Shown: positions 1-13,420 of the stretch, one piece after another | How the letters are laid out: each line of letters begins with the position of its first letter | Position numbering within the stretch: the stretch's first letter is position 1 | NCBI GenBank assembly: GCA_003255065.1 | Contig: QAOA01003192.1 | Coordinates: forward strand, 523,846-587,845 | Source: Cercis canadensis | Lineage: Eukaryota > Streptophyta > Magnoliopsida > Fabales > Fabaceae | Direction: 5' to 3' | DNA length: 64,000 nt | Program-made: the position numbers and the translations under genes | Notes under the pieces: model-generated | Database searches by the model: none | What the model was told of the DNA's origin: nothing | The model's input: the letters and a program-made list of their open reading frames with translations, nothing else

Positions 1-3000
1 CATCACCATATATTTCAGAGACAGACCGTTGAAATGAATCTCTTCTCAAAGTTCAGATGAAGGAAAGGCTAGCCAAGCTGTCTGGCTGCTTTTGACTATT
101 TATTAGTGGACTGGGTTTCTCACTTTATTAGTAGAAATTGTTGGCTAATGTCACTGTTTAATGTAAATCATCAACATTTAAAACATGGATAAGTTAAAAT
201 AATCATCAATGAAATTCAGGTAATGGCCATTTCACACTGGTTGTTCTGTTGTTTAAATATATTATTATAATGTTGTCTAAGAGAAGAAATCGAAATTGAT
301 CATGATTATTGATTGGCTTTACATAGGAGGAATAACTGTGTGTGAACATTATTCTCAACATGTGAAGTGTGCTAACATGATGCAAAACCTGCAATTAGTT
401 AAAAACATCAAATGCATAGGCCCCCACTATTTTCATAGCTATTTTTATTAATCTTACATCTTATTTAAAATTAAATAAAATCATTTTATGTGTTAAATTA
501 ATTGTTATTAGTAGTCTTGAATAATATTCATTTATAGATATTAACGTAATATAGTGATTTTATTGAAAATATGTAAAAAGAAAAGAAAGTTGTCTATCGA
601 AAACTACTCATAAATTTTAGTCCATCTATTCTCAATGGAATTTGAGCCTAAAATCTCTAAAATGGAGTATATTTAATGCTTAACTATTAAGTGTCTCTAT
701 GAGAATAAATATTGCAAATATATTAAACTTGATATTTGAGTATGGAAAATTCAATTATATAAATAATTAAATAAAAATCTTACAATTATGCAAAACATTC
801 TTCTTCTTTGGTGAATTACAATTTAGGTATTCACAAGCTAATCACCACTATACCAACAAAAAAAAAAANAAAAAAAAAGCTCCAATTAAATTAATGGCCA
901 AGTTTTGTAGGTCAACAAAGGTTAAAACACATATTCTGAGCATGTCGATTAGGACTCTATATTCCTCCATCAAATATTCTTACCAACTTAATTTGATGAT
1001 ATTACAGTAAGTGGAATGTCATGAGATTCATGGTGTGATTGCATGTCAAAGACAAACCCCATAAGTCTATTATTCTAAATGATTTAGGTGACCAGCCCTT
1101 GTTAGTGCCTTTTGAATATATATTTATATATAATATGACGCTGACACTCATTAATAAAATCAAAATTTTAATAATTACATGCCAAACTTCTGCCCCATGC
1201 AATCCTAACTTTTAGTCTTATAAGCGTACCCACATGAAAATGACGTCGTTTAATTAAAAAAAATACCCTTAAGTCTGGGTTAGGGAAACTAACATCACAA
1301 GCCTTTTGTAGTATTGGGTACCTAATTTTGATATCTTTCTTTTGGGTTAGTAAGCTTTCACTTACCTTTAATGACTTTTATATGACTACCAAACTAAACA
1401 AGTCCAAGGAGAGAGAGTGAAATTGAAAACTAATATTATATTATATTAAGATATTGCATAAGGGTGACGTATTGCTTATGTGGAAGCAGGGTATGGCATT
1501 ACGTGGATGCCCTCAAGGTGTTTGATATAAGATATGTTTGGTAATTGTGAACACAACCCTGCAAATGTCTTCTTGTGTACACGGTTGCTTGGATTTTTCT
1601 AGGTGATTGTGAGTTTGTTTGAAAAGCTGGTTAAAACTTAAAACACTTTCTTAGCTTAAACTAAGTGCCTTCGCTTAATTTCAAGACTAATATCATGCCT
1701 CTTAATTTTCAAATGAAATCACTAATTAAGACATTTTTAAGTAGGATGACATACTCATTAATTTTCGGAAAAAGATCATGTGAGAAGTACTAAGATTCAA
1801 ATCTTATTGGAATAGAGTTGAGTGAGATTTTAAAAAGAAATTGATTATTTTTATAGTGTATATAATTGTTCATGAACCAAACAATAATATATAATTTATT
1901 TGATCGAAATCCTAAATTTAAACTATGAGATTTCTATTAACTGCCACTTCAATTCAAAATGGAAGGTAGCTAGTAGCTAGCATCTAGCATGCCTTTTAAT
2001 TTTCTAATGAAATGACTAAATGATTTTTAAAGCATGATGAAATACTTAGACATTCTCAAGTAGATGACATATATGATCGTTAGTTTGAGAGAAAAATAAA
2101 AACCAACCAACCCGGAAGAATTAAGAAAATTATGTGGTTATGTCATTTTATTTAGGAATCAATATATAAATCTCCAAATTGTGATTTAATTATGATTTGC
2201 ATAATGTTATTCCAAATAAATAATAAGTTTTCTCACAATTCTAAATCGCACTATAAGCCTTATAGTTTAGTCATTTTTGTCCTTATTTAAATAATATGGT
2301 TGTTACTTGTGTTCAAAAGTATCATGCCTGTTAATTTTTAGAGTTAAATATATTTTTTGTTCTTGAATTATTTTTTAAATGTCACTTTAGTTTTTTTTTT
2401 TAAGCATTAAATAATCATTATGCTTATCAAATTAGTCATTTAAGTAATTATTTTTAATATTACAAATGATTGATTTAACTTGTAATATAATTATTTAAAG
2501 ATTAAAATGACACAAAAAATTAATAATTAAAGTTATATTTAAAAAATAATTTAAAAATAAAATATATATATTTTATTCTAAGTGGTTAGATAAAAACACT
2601 CTCAAGTTTAAGGAAGTTTAAGGATGACATCTTTGACATTAATGGAGTTGGAGTATCTACTTGAATTCATTGAGCTATGCTTTACGCTATAGCCATTGAA
2701 AATAGATAGTGCTTTGGGACACGTTGCGAGGTGTTATTTGACAACTTAATGCATGAAACAGGCCTCCTTTGTTGCATATGCATGAACTGCACCAAATCCA
2801 CTATTTTTATTTCCCTTCCAATCATATGATATTAATGTACTAGTTGAGGCATTTCAAAATAAAAGTTTTAGTTATCAAAGAATATGTACTGAGATTTTTA
2901 TTTTTTTTTGTTAATATCATATGTATTTTCACTTTATTCAATTGGAGGTAAAGCTAATCTCGTTTAAATATTAGAGTAATTATGATTTTCTCTCTCTTAA

Positions 3001-4015
3001 TAATGTTTTCATTAGACATCAAATATTTGACCACAACTAAAGGCACATGCCTAAGATTCAATTTGCTATCGATTGAACTAAGCGTTTGTTGATGTACTAA
3101 AATTATCTTTAAAATTTATAAATTTTGTGTTCGAATCCAAAAGAGTCAAAAAAAATACTAAAAAATAAAATAAAGTTTTAGTTGAAAGGTATTGGAATTT
3201 TCCGTACTCTAACACCATTATGTTGACATTTAATATTTTGAAGAACATGACATCTGAGGGAAAAAAAAATAAGAAAATAATCAGAGAACCATTTCATATG
3301 TAATGTAGTACATTGACTTTTAAATCCGCGACACCATTAGATTTCTTTCAATTGAATAAAAAATTAAACTTCTCTCTCTCATAGCCTTATTGAAATATAT
3401 TCTTATTATGCCATTTCTGGTATATTTTTAATTTAGTTTATTTTAATTTTACAGTTGATCCAACACACATAATATAATTTATTCAAAAATCTTTTAAAAA
3501 ATTTAAGATTCAAGTTTAAATTGTCATTCTTTTATATCTACTGCTAAAACATCTAGCTCTATCTATTTATGATTAAAAAAAATTAATTTTATTATAATCT
3601 GATTTATATTACACTGATTTTAATATATCTTTGGAAGGAAAAATATTTGGGATAAATTGTATATTACTTGAACTAATCATTTGGGCCAACTACAATTTAC
3701 TCTTTTACAATTTTAAAAATTTACTTTGTTCTATTATATTTTCTTCCTTATTAACTTTTATTCCGTTACATAATTGCACAAATATTCAAACCCAAATATA
3801 CTTCATATAAATTACAAACCACATTACCAATTTTGTGACTTGTGATTTTCTTCATTACCCACTTCTAGTAAACTAGATTAAAGGATAAGCAGTAAGAGAA
3901 CCGGATGGAGGCAACTAGTGAAATTGTCTTAATATATGTAAATTAGATAATACCCAAACTATATATGGGATAATTTTCTAAAGCCAAAAAATCTACAATG
4001 AAACTTGGTGGAGTA
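1..4015. other. AT-rich intergenic DNA, no gene recognised
   Basis: No open frame here resembles a known family. Only short ORFs of about 60 codons occur, and they look random. The stretch holds many A/T homopolymers, one of them interrupted by a single N at 869. The first 110 bases are somewhat less AT-rich and could be the tail of a gene lying to the left, but no coding frame can be shown. Confidence 0.6.
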
Positions 4016-4273
4016 TCAAGCCAAGCTGAAAAAGATGATACAATTAATAGATTCATACTCAGCTAATATATCAGCTACCTTATTAGCAACCCAATTGAAA
4101 GAATGAGATTGTAACTTGGTACATAAGTGTATCACATCATTCAGAATCAAGGCAAGAGACGTCAAATTTCTATGGCTATGTTTCAGAGAAACCATAATGC
4201 TTTGAGCATCTCCCTCTAGACAAAGGTCTCTCAGGCCCCATGTAATAAGTGCTATATGAATTTGTTTTAATCT
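4016..4273 (-). pseudogene. RNase H-like (RVT_3 type) retroelement remnant
   Basis: The minus strand is open for about 85 codons but has no ATG at its beginning, so it is easily missed. The translation includes WGLRDLCLEGDAQSIMVSL, then HSFNWVANKVADILAEYES, ending in a TGA at 4016-4018. The LEGDAQ-type motif carrying a conserved Asp, followed after about 50 residues by an N-x-VA-x-xLA segment, is the hallmark of the C-terminal half of plant RNase H-like domains found at the ends of LINE-type retroelements and in stand-alone genes. Upstream on the same strand (to about 4400) the frame breaks with stops, although short segments still look related. I infer a dead retroelement fragment rather than a gene. 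Its proteins would have degraded the RNA of RNA-DNA hybrids during reverse transcription. Confidence 0.6.
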
Positions 4274-5064
4274 TTAGTAATGCATTTTCACCTCAAATTT
4301 AGAAGGAATCAATTTCATCCTCTTTATTTGTTTCAACAAGAAAGCAAGTAATGATTTTCGCCCTTGCTAAGCATTGCATTTATCTCTATGCGAGGTGAAA
4401 TTTATGCTACTCAATGGGACATGCCTATTTCAAATAATAAATAGCTCTCTTTTAACCTCAAAAGGCCATCACATTCAAATTCTGTTTAAATAAATGCGAC
4501 TACAATCTTCATGTTGGATAGGGTGGATTAGGCAATGAATATGGAGATGGCAGTTCTTTTAGGCAGTTCAGTTCTTTCTTCAACACAAACAATATATGAT
4601 TAGAGTAATATTATTTTCACTATTATATATTCCACTTTAATAGCTCAAATTGTATACAATTTTTTCTTTTTACTTTTTGAGTAGTTTTTTTTTATATATA
4701 TATAACTTTAGGTTTAAACACGAAATTCATAAGCCTTAAAAATAACATCAGTATCACTAGACGAAAAACCATTTGATTTTTGAGTGGTGGTTTTCTTTTA
4801 TGATTAAATAAGATGAACCAAAAATTACGGTTTAGTGATTTAGATAGTTTGCAAGAAGTTGATTTGAGCCTACGCTATCATGTAACTATAAATTAAAAAC
4901 AAAAAAAAAAAAAAAAAAACCACCAACGAACCGGGATTTGGAGACTGTCTACAGCTAATCATCAGGAATTACAAAGAGCTGCATATCCAACTTTGGGCAT
5001 ATGATAGATAGTCAAACGCTCATTCATTGTCCATTGTGTTAATTGCTCATGAAATGCCCAAGAC

Positions 5065-5156
5065 AATGGCCATGACAACAGAAATTGGATAAATGGAATC
5101 ACCCTAAGATAATGGCCATGACAACAGAAATTGGATAAATGGAATCACCCTAAGAT
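5065..5156. repeat. 46-bp tandem duplication
   Basis: A 46-base unit containing AATGGCCATGACAACAG occurs twice in direct succession (5065-5110 and 5111-5156), and a third partial match follows. It lies at the left edge of the segmental duplication shared with 9088 onward. Confidence 0.85.
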
Positions 5157-6962
5157 AGTAGCCATGACAACATAATTTGGGGCCAGGAGGAGGAGAAGGT
5201 TAAGGAGAAGAAGCAGAAGCAGATAATTGATATGCACAGCAGAGAGTCAGAGACAGAAGATGCAAGATGAAATGGACACGAAACCACAAGAAACTGGACC
5301 ATACTGTTTGCAGCAGAGCAACCTCCCATCACCACCCATCACTCTCATCTTTATCACTAGCACAGACACAAACATCAAATGCACTCTTGTGAAAGAATGA
5401 CTATTAGAAGGGTACATGACAGTGCTTCCACAAGTAACATGTTATCCAAGCAAATTTAAGTTCCTAAACTATTATTATTCTACCTAATGACTACCACTCC
5501 TCAATGCAAGAACCAAGTGGAGCACAGAACCACCCTCTATGTTGTACTGTTTAGCTGTTTTCTCATCGGCAAGCTGTTTACCAGCATATACGAGCCTGCA
5601 GCAAGTGGTAGTAAAAATAAGATTTCAATATTTCCACTTGAATGCGAAATCCCTGATATTGTATAGAAAAGGGAAAAAAAAAATTTGAAAAGGCATATCA
5701 TGTGAAATTGGATAACACTTAATGGAATTAAATTCCATTATTGCTCATCAAAATCATGCAAGTCATAAATTCCATTATTTCTCATCAAATTCATGCAAAT
5801 CATGCATTATACAGAAGATTGATCAAAAGACCATTCAAGTATGCAATACAATTTGATGAAGATTGTAACAGAACATCAACTACAGGAAGCACACATTGGA
5901 ATTATTACAAGTAATTGTTTAATTCAAATGGTTGAAGAAATAAAACCACAATCGATTACGTGACTGAGCATTCCAACAATTTTGAAATTACAAAACTTTA
6001 AAGCTAGAAATACTTAGAAGAAACTCCAGAAAGCATATTACACATACAAACTAAGTTCTATATCCAAAAATTAGAAAACTGTTTCAATTGTTTTACCATG
6101 ACAAAATTAGAACATAACATCTAGACAAGACTAGACAATGAGTGAATAAAATCAAAATGCAGTGCATCTTTATCTTTTTATGCAGAAAGAAAAGTGGAAG
6201 AGAAAAATATCAACAGAAACACATAAATCACTACATGGATAATTGTTTTACAACTAGCATGTAATATAGTTATTTTTATCTATAAGGTCGTTACTATGGG
6301 CCAATCACTCATTCATCAATTAATCACTTTTTTCCAATTGAATATATTAAGGGAAAAGAAAAGCAAACCTTTGCAGCACTGGGGGAATCGCCTCCTTCTC
6401 TTCAATCCATTCCTTGATCCAGTCAAGGGTATTGGTTGGCTCAATATCAACTTCAATTTCTTTTCCTGTTAGAGTCTTCACTTTAATCATGATTCCACCC
6501 CTTCGCCTCACAACCAAATGACCTGATGATTCTTTCTGGACGTTATAATCAACAAGAGTACGACAATCTTCCAGCTGTTTACCAGCAGAATTCAATCTCT
6601 GCTGATCAGGAGTGATACCTTCCTTGTCCTACAAACATATAAGGCTAATCATTAAAAATTAAAGCTGCAACTTAAAAAATAGCATCAACGTTATGATTTG
6701 CACATCATTCTCCCAACTCATCACAAATTTATAAATATAGGAAGGAGACATAAGATTTCCATCAAATACTAACATCACATAGATACAGCAAGATTAATCA
6801 CAATCATATCCACTTTTACATTCCATAGGGAAAATCAGCATACAAACATGCAAAGAAAACCAGCAAAATCACATAGCAAAACTTCTCAGTTTTCACAAGT
6901 ATTTCCCCTGGGATTGAGAAACCAGGGATGTTTTAAATTGTTTCACAACACAAATACAAAAT
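5085..6962. repeat. Left copy of ~1.9-kb segmental duplication
   Basis: This segment matches 9088-11023 in the same orientation. The match covers the 3' flank, exon 3, intron 2, exon 2 and part of intron 1 of the ubiquitin-RUB gene. It ends near 6962/11023, inside intron 1, so exon 1 was not copied. Copy-specific sequence of about 260 bases sits in intron 2 of this copy (about 5700-5960). The left breakpoint lies near a shared ATTGGATAAAT at about 5085/9088. Confidence 0.8.
5484..6628 (-). pseudogene. Truncated ubiquitin-RUB (NEDD8-like) copy, exons 2 and 3
   Basis: Exon 2 (6369-6628, 260 nt) encodes ubiquitin residues 32-76 fused to the start of RUB. Exon 3 (5484-5595) encodes the RUB C-terminus and a TAG stop. 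Splice sites and lengths match the intact copy at 9711-11725 exactly, and no frameshift or stop is present. The copy has no ubiquitin exon 1 and therefore no start codon of its own. It carries about 23 amino-acid replacements relative to the intact copy, in two normally near-invariant proteins. Examples are RRRGG for RLRGG at the ubiquitin end and RSGSH for RGGSH at the RUB end. The loss of the second-last Gly should prevent conjugation. The likeliest reading is a pseudogene. An alternative is that the exons are used by the small gene immediately upstream on the same strand (see 6982-7832), with which the phase is compatible. Confidence 0.8.
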
Positions 6963-6981
6963 ATTTAACTATTATAGAAAA

Positions 6982-7832
6982 TCATTCCGCAAGGGCTGCA
7001 AACCTGATATACTTCCCTGACCCATCCTTTTTATACATGCTTAAGAGTTTTCAATGCAATTCCAATACTCTTTAAACAAACCAAGACAGAAAAATAGGCA
7101 CCTCCCTTGATGATATGAACTTTAACACTGTTATTTTTCTTATTTGCTTGTAAAATATAATATGGGCAAACGTACAAATAATATGATATATTTTCTGCCT
7201 CTCTGCATATGTTTGTACAGCATACAAATATGGGAAAAAGAAATTTATATCATGATGGAGTACCTTTGATAGGGTCAGAACCTTGAGATTTGTCTCTAGT
7301 CTTTCTACAAGCTTCTCCATAGCAAAACTTCTACTTGTATAAACAACTACTACAGCACACAACAAAAGCAGCCCCTGAAAGAATAAATTGTGTGTTTCAC
7401 TGTGTTGTGCTTTCTACAATTATACTTAGAGCTCAAAGCAACACCTGGAAATCAATAATCTCTATATCATTGCCTCTCAAACTTCAGCGTAACTTAGCAC
7501 TCAAAATCCTATTATTAATATTGTGAAATACAATAAGTGACTTGCGAGAAAAGAAATAAGATGACTTTCTCAATCCTATTAGAATTAGAAAACCGATTAT
7601 ATATTTTATAACTTTTTTTCTAAAAATATACTTGAATTCTAATTCTAATATAATTAGGAAACTGCATACATGTAATATATTAATTTCTATCATTAATTAA
7701 GATTAAAAAACTCACCGTTTTAGCTTCTTCCTCTTCTTCGATTTTCTTCTCTGCAACTCCATGTTTCACGGCGGCGGCAATCTGGGCCTCCACAATCCGC
7801 CGGCGAATGCTGCTCAACCGAACGGAAAACAT
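6982..7832 (-). CDS. Small predicted single-pass membrane protein, unknown family
   Basis: Not recognised. I assemble three exons on the minus strand. Exon 1 (7716-7832) starts at an ATG and encodes MFSVRLSSIRRRIVEAQ and an Ala/Val then Glu/Lys-rich stretch. Exon 2 (7264-7374) encodes GLLLLCAVVVVYTSRSF, then a heptad-like MEKLVERLETNLKVL. Exon 3 (6982-7026) encodes DGSGKYIRFAALAE and a TGA. The total would be about 90 residues. Both internal junctions are phase 0 with GT donors and AG acceptors; the third acceptor has a weak pyrimidine tract, so exon 3 is the least certain. The Arg/Ser-rich, acid-free N-terminus resembles a mitochondrial presequence, and one hydrophobic segment (about residues 40-51) is followed by a possible coiled coil. 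I infer an organelle or endomembrane anchored protein. The 5' end faces another candidate exon on the plus strand at 7905, suggesting a shared bidirectional promoter. The 3' end runs into the truncated RUB exons. Confidence 0.45.
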
Positions 7833-7904
7833 GAAAATCACCGCCGTTTAGAGGTTTGCCCAAAAGGGAAGCTTCGAAATCGGAGCGAGAGACACCATCA
7901 ATCA

Positions 7905-8004
7905 ATGACTTTGGAATGGCCAGCTATAATCGCCTTCGCCAATAGAGTTCTTCTCTTCGGCTCTTCTTGCCTCTACATCACCAAGTTCCTGCCTTCGGGC
8001 TCAG
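7905..8004 (+). CDS. Candidate first exon of an unknown membrane protein
   Basis: An ATG at about 7905 opens MTLEWPAIIAFANRVLLFGS followed by SCLYITKFLPSGS. A plausible splice donor (CAG|GTATGC) follows at about 8004. The peptide has one hydrophobic segment. Without splicing the frame runs on to about 8141. A possible acceptor at about 8848 would give GL and an immediate stop, so a 35-residue micropeptide is conceivable. More probably the downstream exons were lost when the 332-bp tandem duplication and the RUB duplication rearranged this region. The GC-richer leader and the head-to-head position with the gene at 7832 argue that this was once a real gene start. No family recognised. Confidence 0.3.
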
Positions 8005-8128
8005 GTATGCATTTCCCGCGTTCTTGCGGTGCCACTCAAAACTTCTGCATTGGTTTCGTTCGGGTTTGTCAATTACTGTTTGGGTGCAATGAGTTTTATT
8101 TGAAGGATAGTATTGCGTTTTTAATAAA

Positions 8129-8791
8129 TAATCAGGGGTAGAAGAGGAAAAAAAATCTGCTGTATTTGGCCATTAGAGATAAAAACTAAATTTTTATAGT
8201 TAGAATTAGGGGTGTAATCGATTCGGTTTACACCTCATTAAACTCAAAATATTTGAATGTTTAACACAAATTGAATGACTCACAGTCTTTTAAAATATTT
8301 ACAATTAGGCGTTAGTTCTATACATTGTAACAAATTATACTACTGATCATGTGATGTAGCGCTTCTCAGATATTGGTGCTCTGTTCAAATTATCCTTTTC
8401 TGTTCAATTGTTTATTTCTATTTACGAATTTGGTTGTGGGTATTAGTATCTTATTACTNATAATCAGGGGTAGAATAGGAAAAAAATCTGCTGTATTTGG
8501 CCATTAGAGATAAAAACTAGATATTTATAGTTAGAATTAGGGGTGTAATCGATTCAGTTTACACCTCATTAAACTCAAAATATTTGAATGTTTAACACAA
8601 ATTGAATGACTCAGTCTTTTAAAATATTTGCAATTAGACGTTAGTTCTATACACTGTAACAAATTATACTACTGATCATGTGATGTAGCGCTTCTCATAT
8701 ATTGGTGCTCTGTTCAAATTATCCTTTTCTGTTCAATTGTTTATTTCTATTTACGAATTTGGTTGTGGGTATTAGTATCTTATTACTTAGT
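8129..8791. repeat. 332-bp tandem duplication
   Basis: Two direct copies (about 8129-8460 and 8461-8791) share nearly all bases, including AATCAGGGGTAGAA, GATCATGTGATGTAGCGCTT and a TTATTACT end. They differ by several substitutions and small indels (for example CTCACAGTC versus CTCAGTC), so the duplication is real and not an assembly echo. A single N lies at 8459, close to the junction. No gene is contained in it. Confidence 0.85.
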
Positions 8792-9087
8792 GGAAAAAGT
8801 ATTTGATGGTTACAATGTCTTACTTCCTTTTGCTAATATGATTGGCAGGGTTATAATTGTAAATTTTCTTAGATTGGCAAGTGGTCCTAGGATTGTTGAC
8901 AATGGTCCAATTCTGTAATCACAACCCTGTTTGAGGTTTTAATGAACACTTTAAAAATGGTTTAATATGGAGAAATCCAATTGAGTAACTGTAATAATTG
9001 GAGAAGTGCTATTCTATGAGAAACTGTCATAATTGCCGATATCACGAGAGTGAAACTATTTCCTAGCTACCGCTTTCTTCAGCCAAT

Positions 9088-11749
<2,662 letters not shown>

Positions 11750-11830
11750 TCACCAAGACCTAACGCCTAAAGCAGACAGAGAGAGAAAGAGAGAGAGAGA
11801 GAGAGGGACTTGAATTTGACGCGATTTGTA
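11750..11830 (-). promoter_or_regulatory. CT-rich leader of the ubiquitin-RUB gene
   Basis: Just upstream of the ATG at 11725 the coding strand shows an uninterrupted CT-repeat tract (GA on the plus strand, about 11777-11806). Such tracts are frequent in plant 5' leaders and core promoters. A GGCCCA (site II-type) motif lies further up at 11921-11926. The transcription start itself cannot be placed. Confidence 0.4.
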
Positions 11831-12502
11831 TGTAGTAAGGCGTGGCCTGGCGTCGCCGAGTCCCGGATTTGAGAACCCGCTGCGAACGACGAAAGGGATT
11901 GGATGGACGAACTGAAGGCGGGCCCAAATATTATTCCTATTCCCTGTTCGTGAAGGATAAACCCATAAAATTAAAAAACAAATCTTTCCTTTATTTAAAG
12001 TCGTATCCCTTTTCATTTAGATATTTAATTTTTTTATTCGAATTTAAAATCATACTCAAAAAAATAATAGAAGATATATATTTTCTTCTCAATATCCAAT
12101 GATGATATAACAATTTAGATATGACCATGGAAAAAAAAAAAAAAAAAAAACTCTAGTTATGAACTAAAAAATAAAATTTGTTTGGGCTAAACTATAATTT
12201 TAAGTGAGGCAAAAGTCAATAATCCGAATATCTTTTATAAAAGTTGAAAAAAAAAATATATCATAGTGGGGCCATGGCTCTGCCATAACTCGTTAGGAAT
12301 ATTAGACAATGAGTTATTTTTCTCATTGATCATTAGCAGTTTCATATTCTAATTCAAAATTATAATCAAAATAAAAATAAAAATTCAAGTTTTGAGCAAT
12401 GAGAGCCATCTCCTTTATCAGTAATCCACAAAGGCTTAGTTTTTAATGTTATGAATTATTTGATTAGATAAAATTTTGTTTGCGAATTTTTAGATGGTAT
12501 TA

Positions 12503-12772
12503 AGGTAGCGTTTGGTACAAAAATTGTTGGGTTACTATGCAAAGATAGGAGTATTTTTGAAAAAATAACCTAAATTCCTAGGAAAAAAGCATTTAAACCA
12601 AACAAAAAAGATATAAGATTTTTAAGAATGAATATTCAATATATTCAAAAATATTTATAGTCAATCAAACATAAATTGTAACATTCTTGAGAATAAGATT
12701 CTCATGAATTCGATTTTTAAGAATGATGTTTCTTGGTAACAAAAAAAAAAATCTATGTACTAAATGCTACCT
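12503..12772. mobile_element. MITE with AGGTAGC terminal inverted repeats
   Basis: The left end AGGTAGCGTTTGGTACA is matched in inverse by the right end TGTACTAAATGCTACCT, 270 bases apart, with 15 of 17 positions pairing. The inside is AT-rich and non-coding. The GTTTGG-type terminus is common in plant hAT and Tourist-like miniature elements. The target-site duplication is ambiguous, so I leave the superfamily open. Confidence 0.65.
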
Positions 12773-13019
12773 AAATTGAAATTATTAGTGTAGAAAAGTA
12801 TTCCTATTTATTATTATTATTTTTTAGTGGACTAGTTATTATTGCTAACAAAAGCACTATATCACTATAATGTGTGTGTTTAGGGATGGATGCGAGTATA
12901 CAATCTATGTTTAGGGCCATTAGGGCATTGTCACATGTTGCTACAAAGAGTTATTTATTTATTTACTGAAAAGGGTTTTTTCATAATTTAATAACAAGAA
13001 AGAACAGAAAAATGGATAT

Positions 13020-13146
13020 TGGGCCATGAATAGCTTATCTTAATTGGGCCATTTTCTTTCTGTCCAACTTAATAAATTATCCATTTGACGAAAAGTGGGC
13101 CGAGTGCTTTCATCAATTACTTGGTTGCAAATCCGGCTTGGGCCCA
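13020..13146. promoter_or_regulatory. Cluster of four site II (TGGGCC) motifs without a recognised gene
   Basis: TGGGCC occurs at 13020-13025, 13045-13050, 13096-13101 and as the palindrome TGGGCCCA at 13139-13146. In plants such clusters lie in proximal promoters of ribosomal, mitochondrial and cell-cycle genes, bound by TCP factors. Here the nearest start codon (11725) is 1.3 kb away, and no gene is evident to the right before 18.5 kb. Confidence 0.4.
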
Positions 13147-13263
13147 ACTTATTTTCTTTTTATCTTGTCATGCAGTTAAGAATTGCTAATCGGGTTGAAT
13201 TTTTTAACTGCCCCGACTTGGATTTTAAATGAAAATAATCTTTAATTTTGTTTATGGAGATTT

Positions 13264-13420
13264 CTCACATACGTTATAGTAGTTATATCTTTTTAACGTG
13301 GTAACATGACAATTATTAATGTGAAAACATTTAATTTTGGCTGTCTATTTTTAACAATCAAAATTAATTATTTTTCACATCAACGATACTCATACTGCTA
13401 CGTCAATAATGTATTATATA
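13264..13420. mobile_element. Palindromic MITE, copy 1 of 3
   Basis: A symmetric sequence whose core reads TTAATTTTGGCTG, a short spacer, then CAATCAAAATTAA, with inverted-repeat flanks reaching to about 13264 and 13420. It is related to 31682-31830 and 54984-55130. It is the most diverged of the three. Confidence 0.5.
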
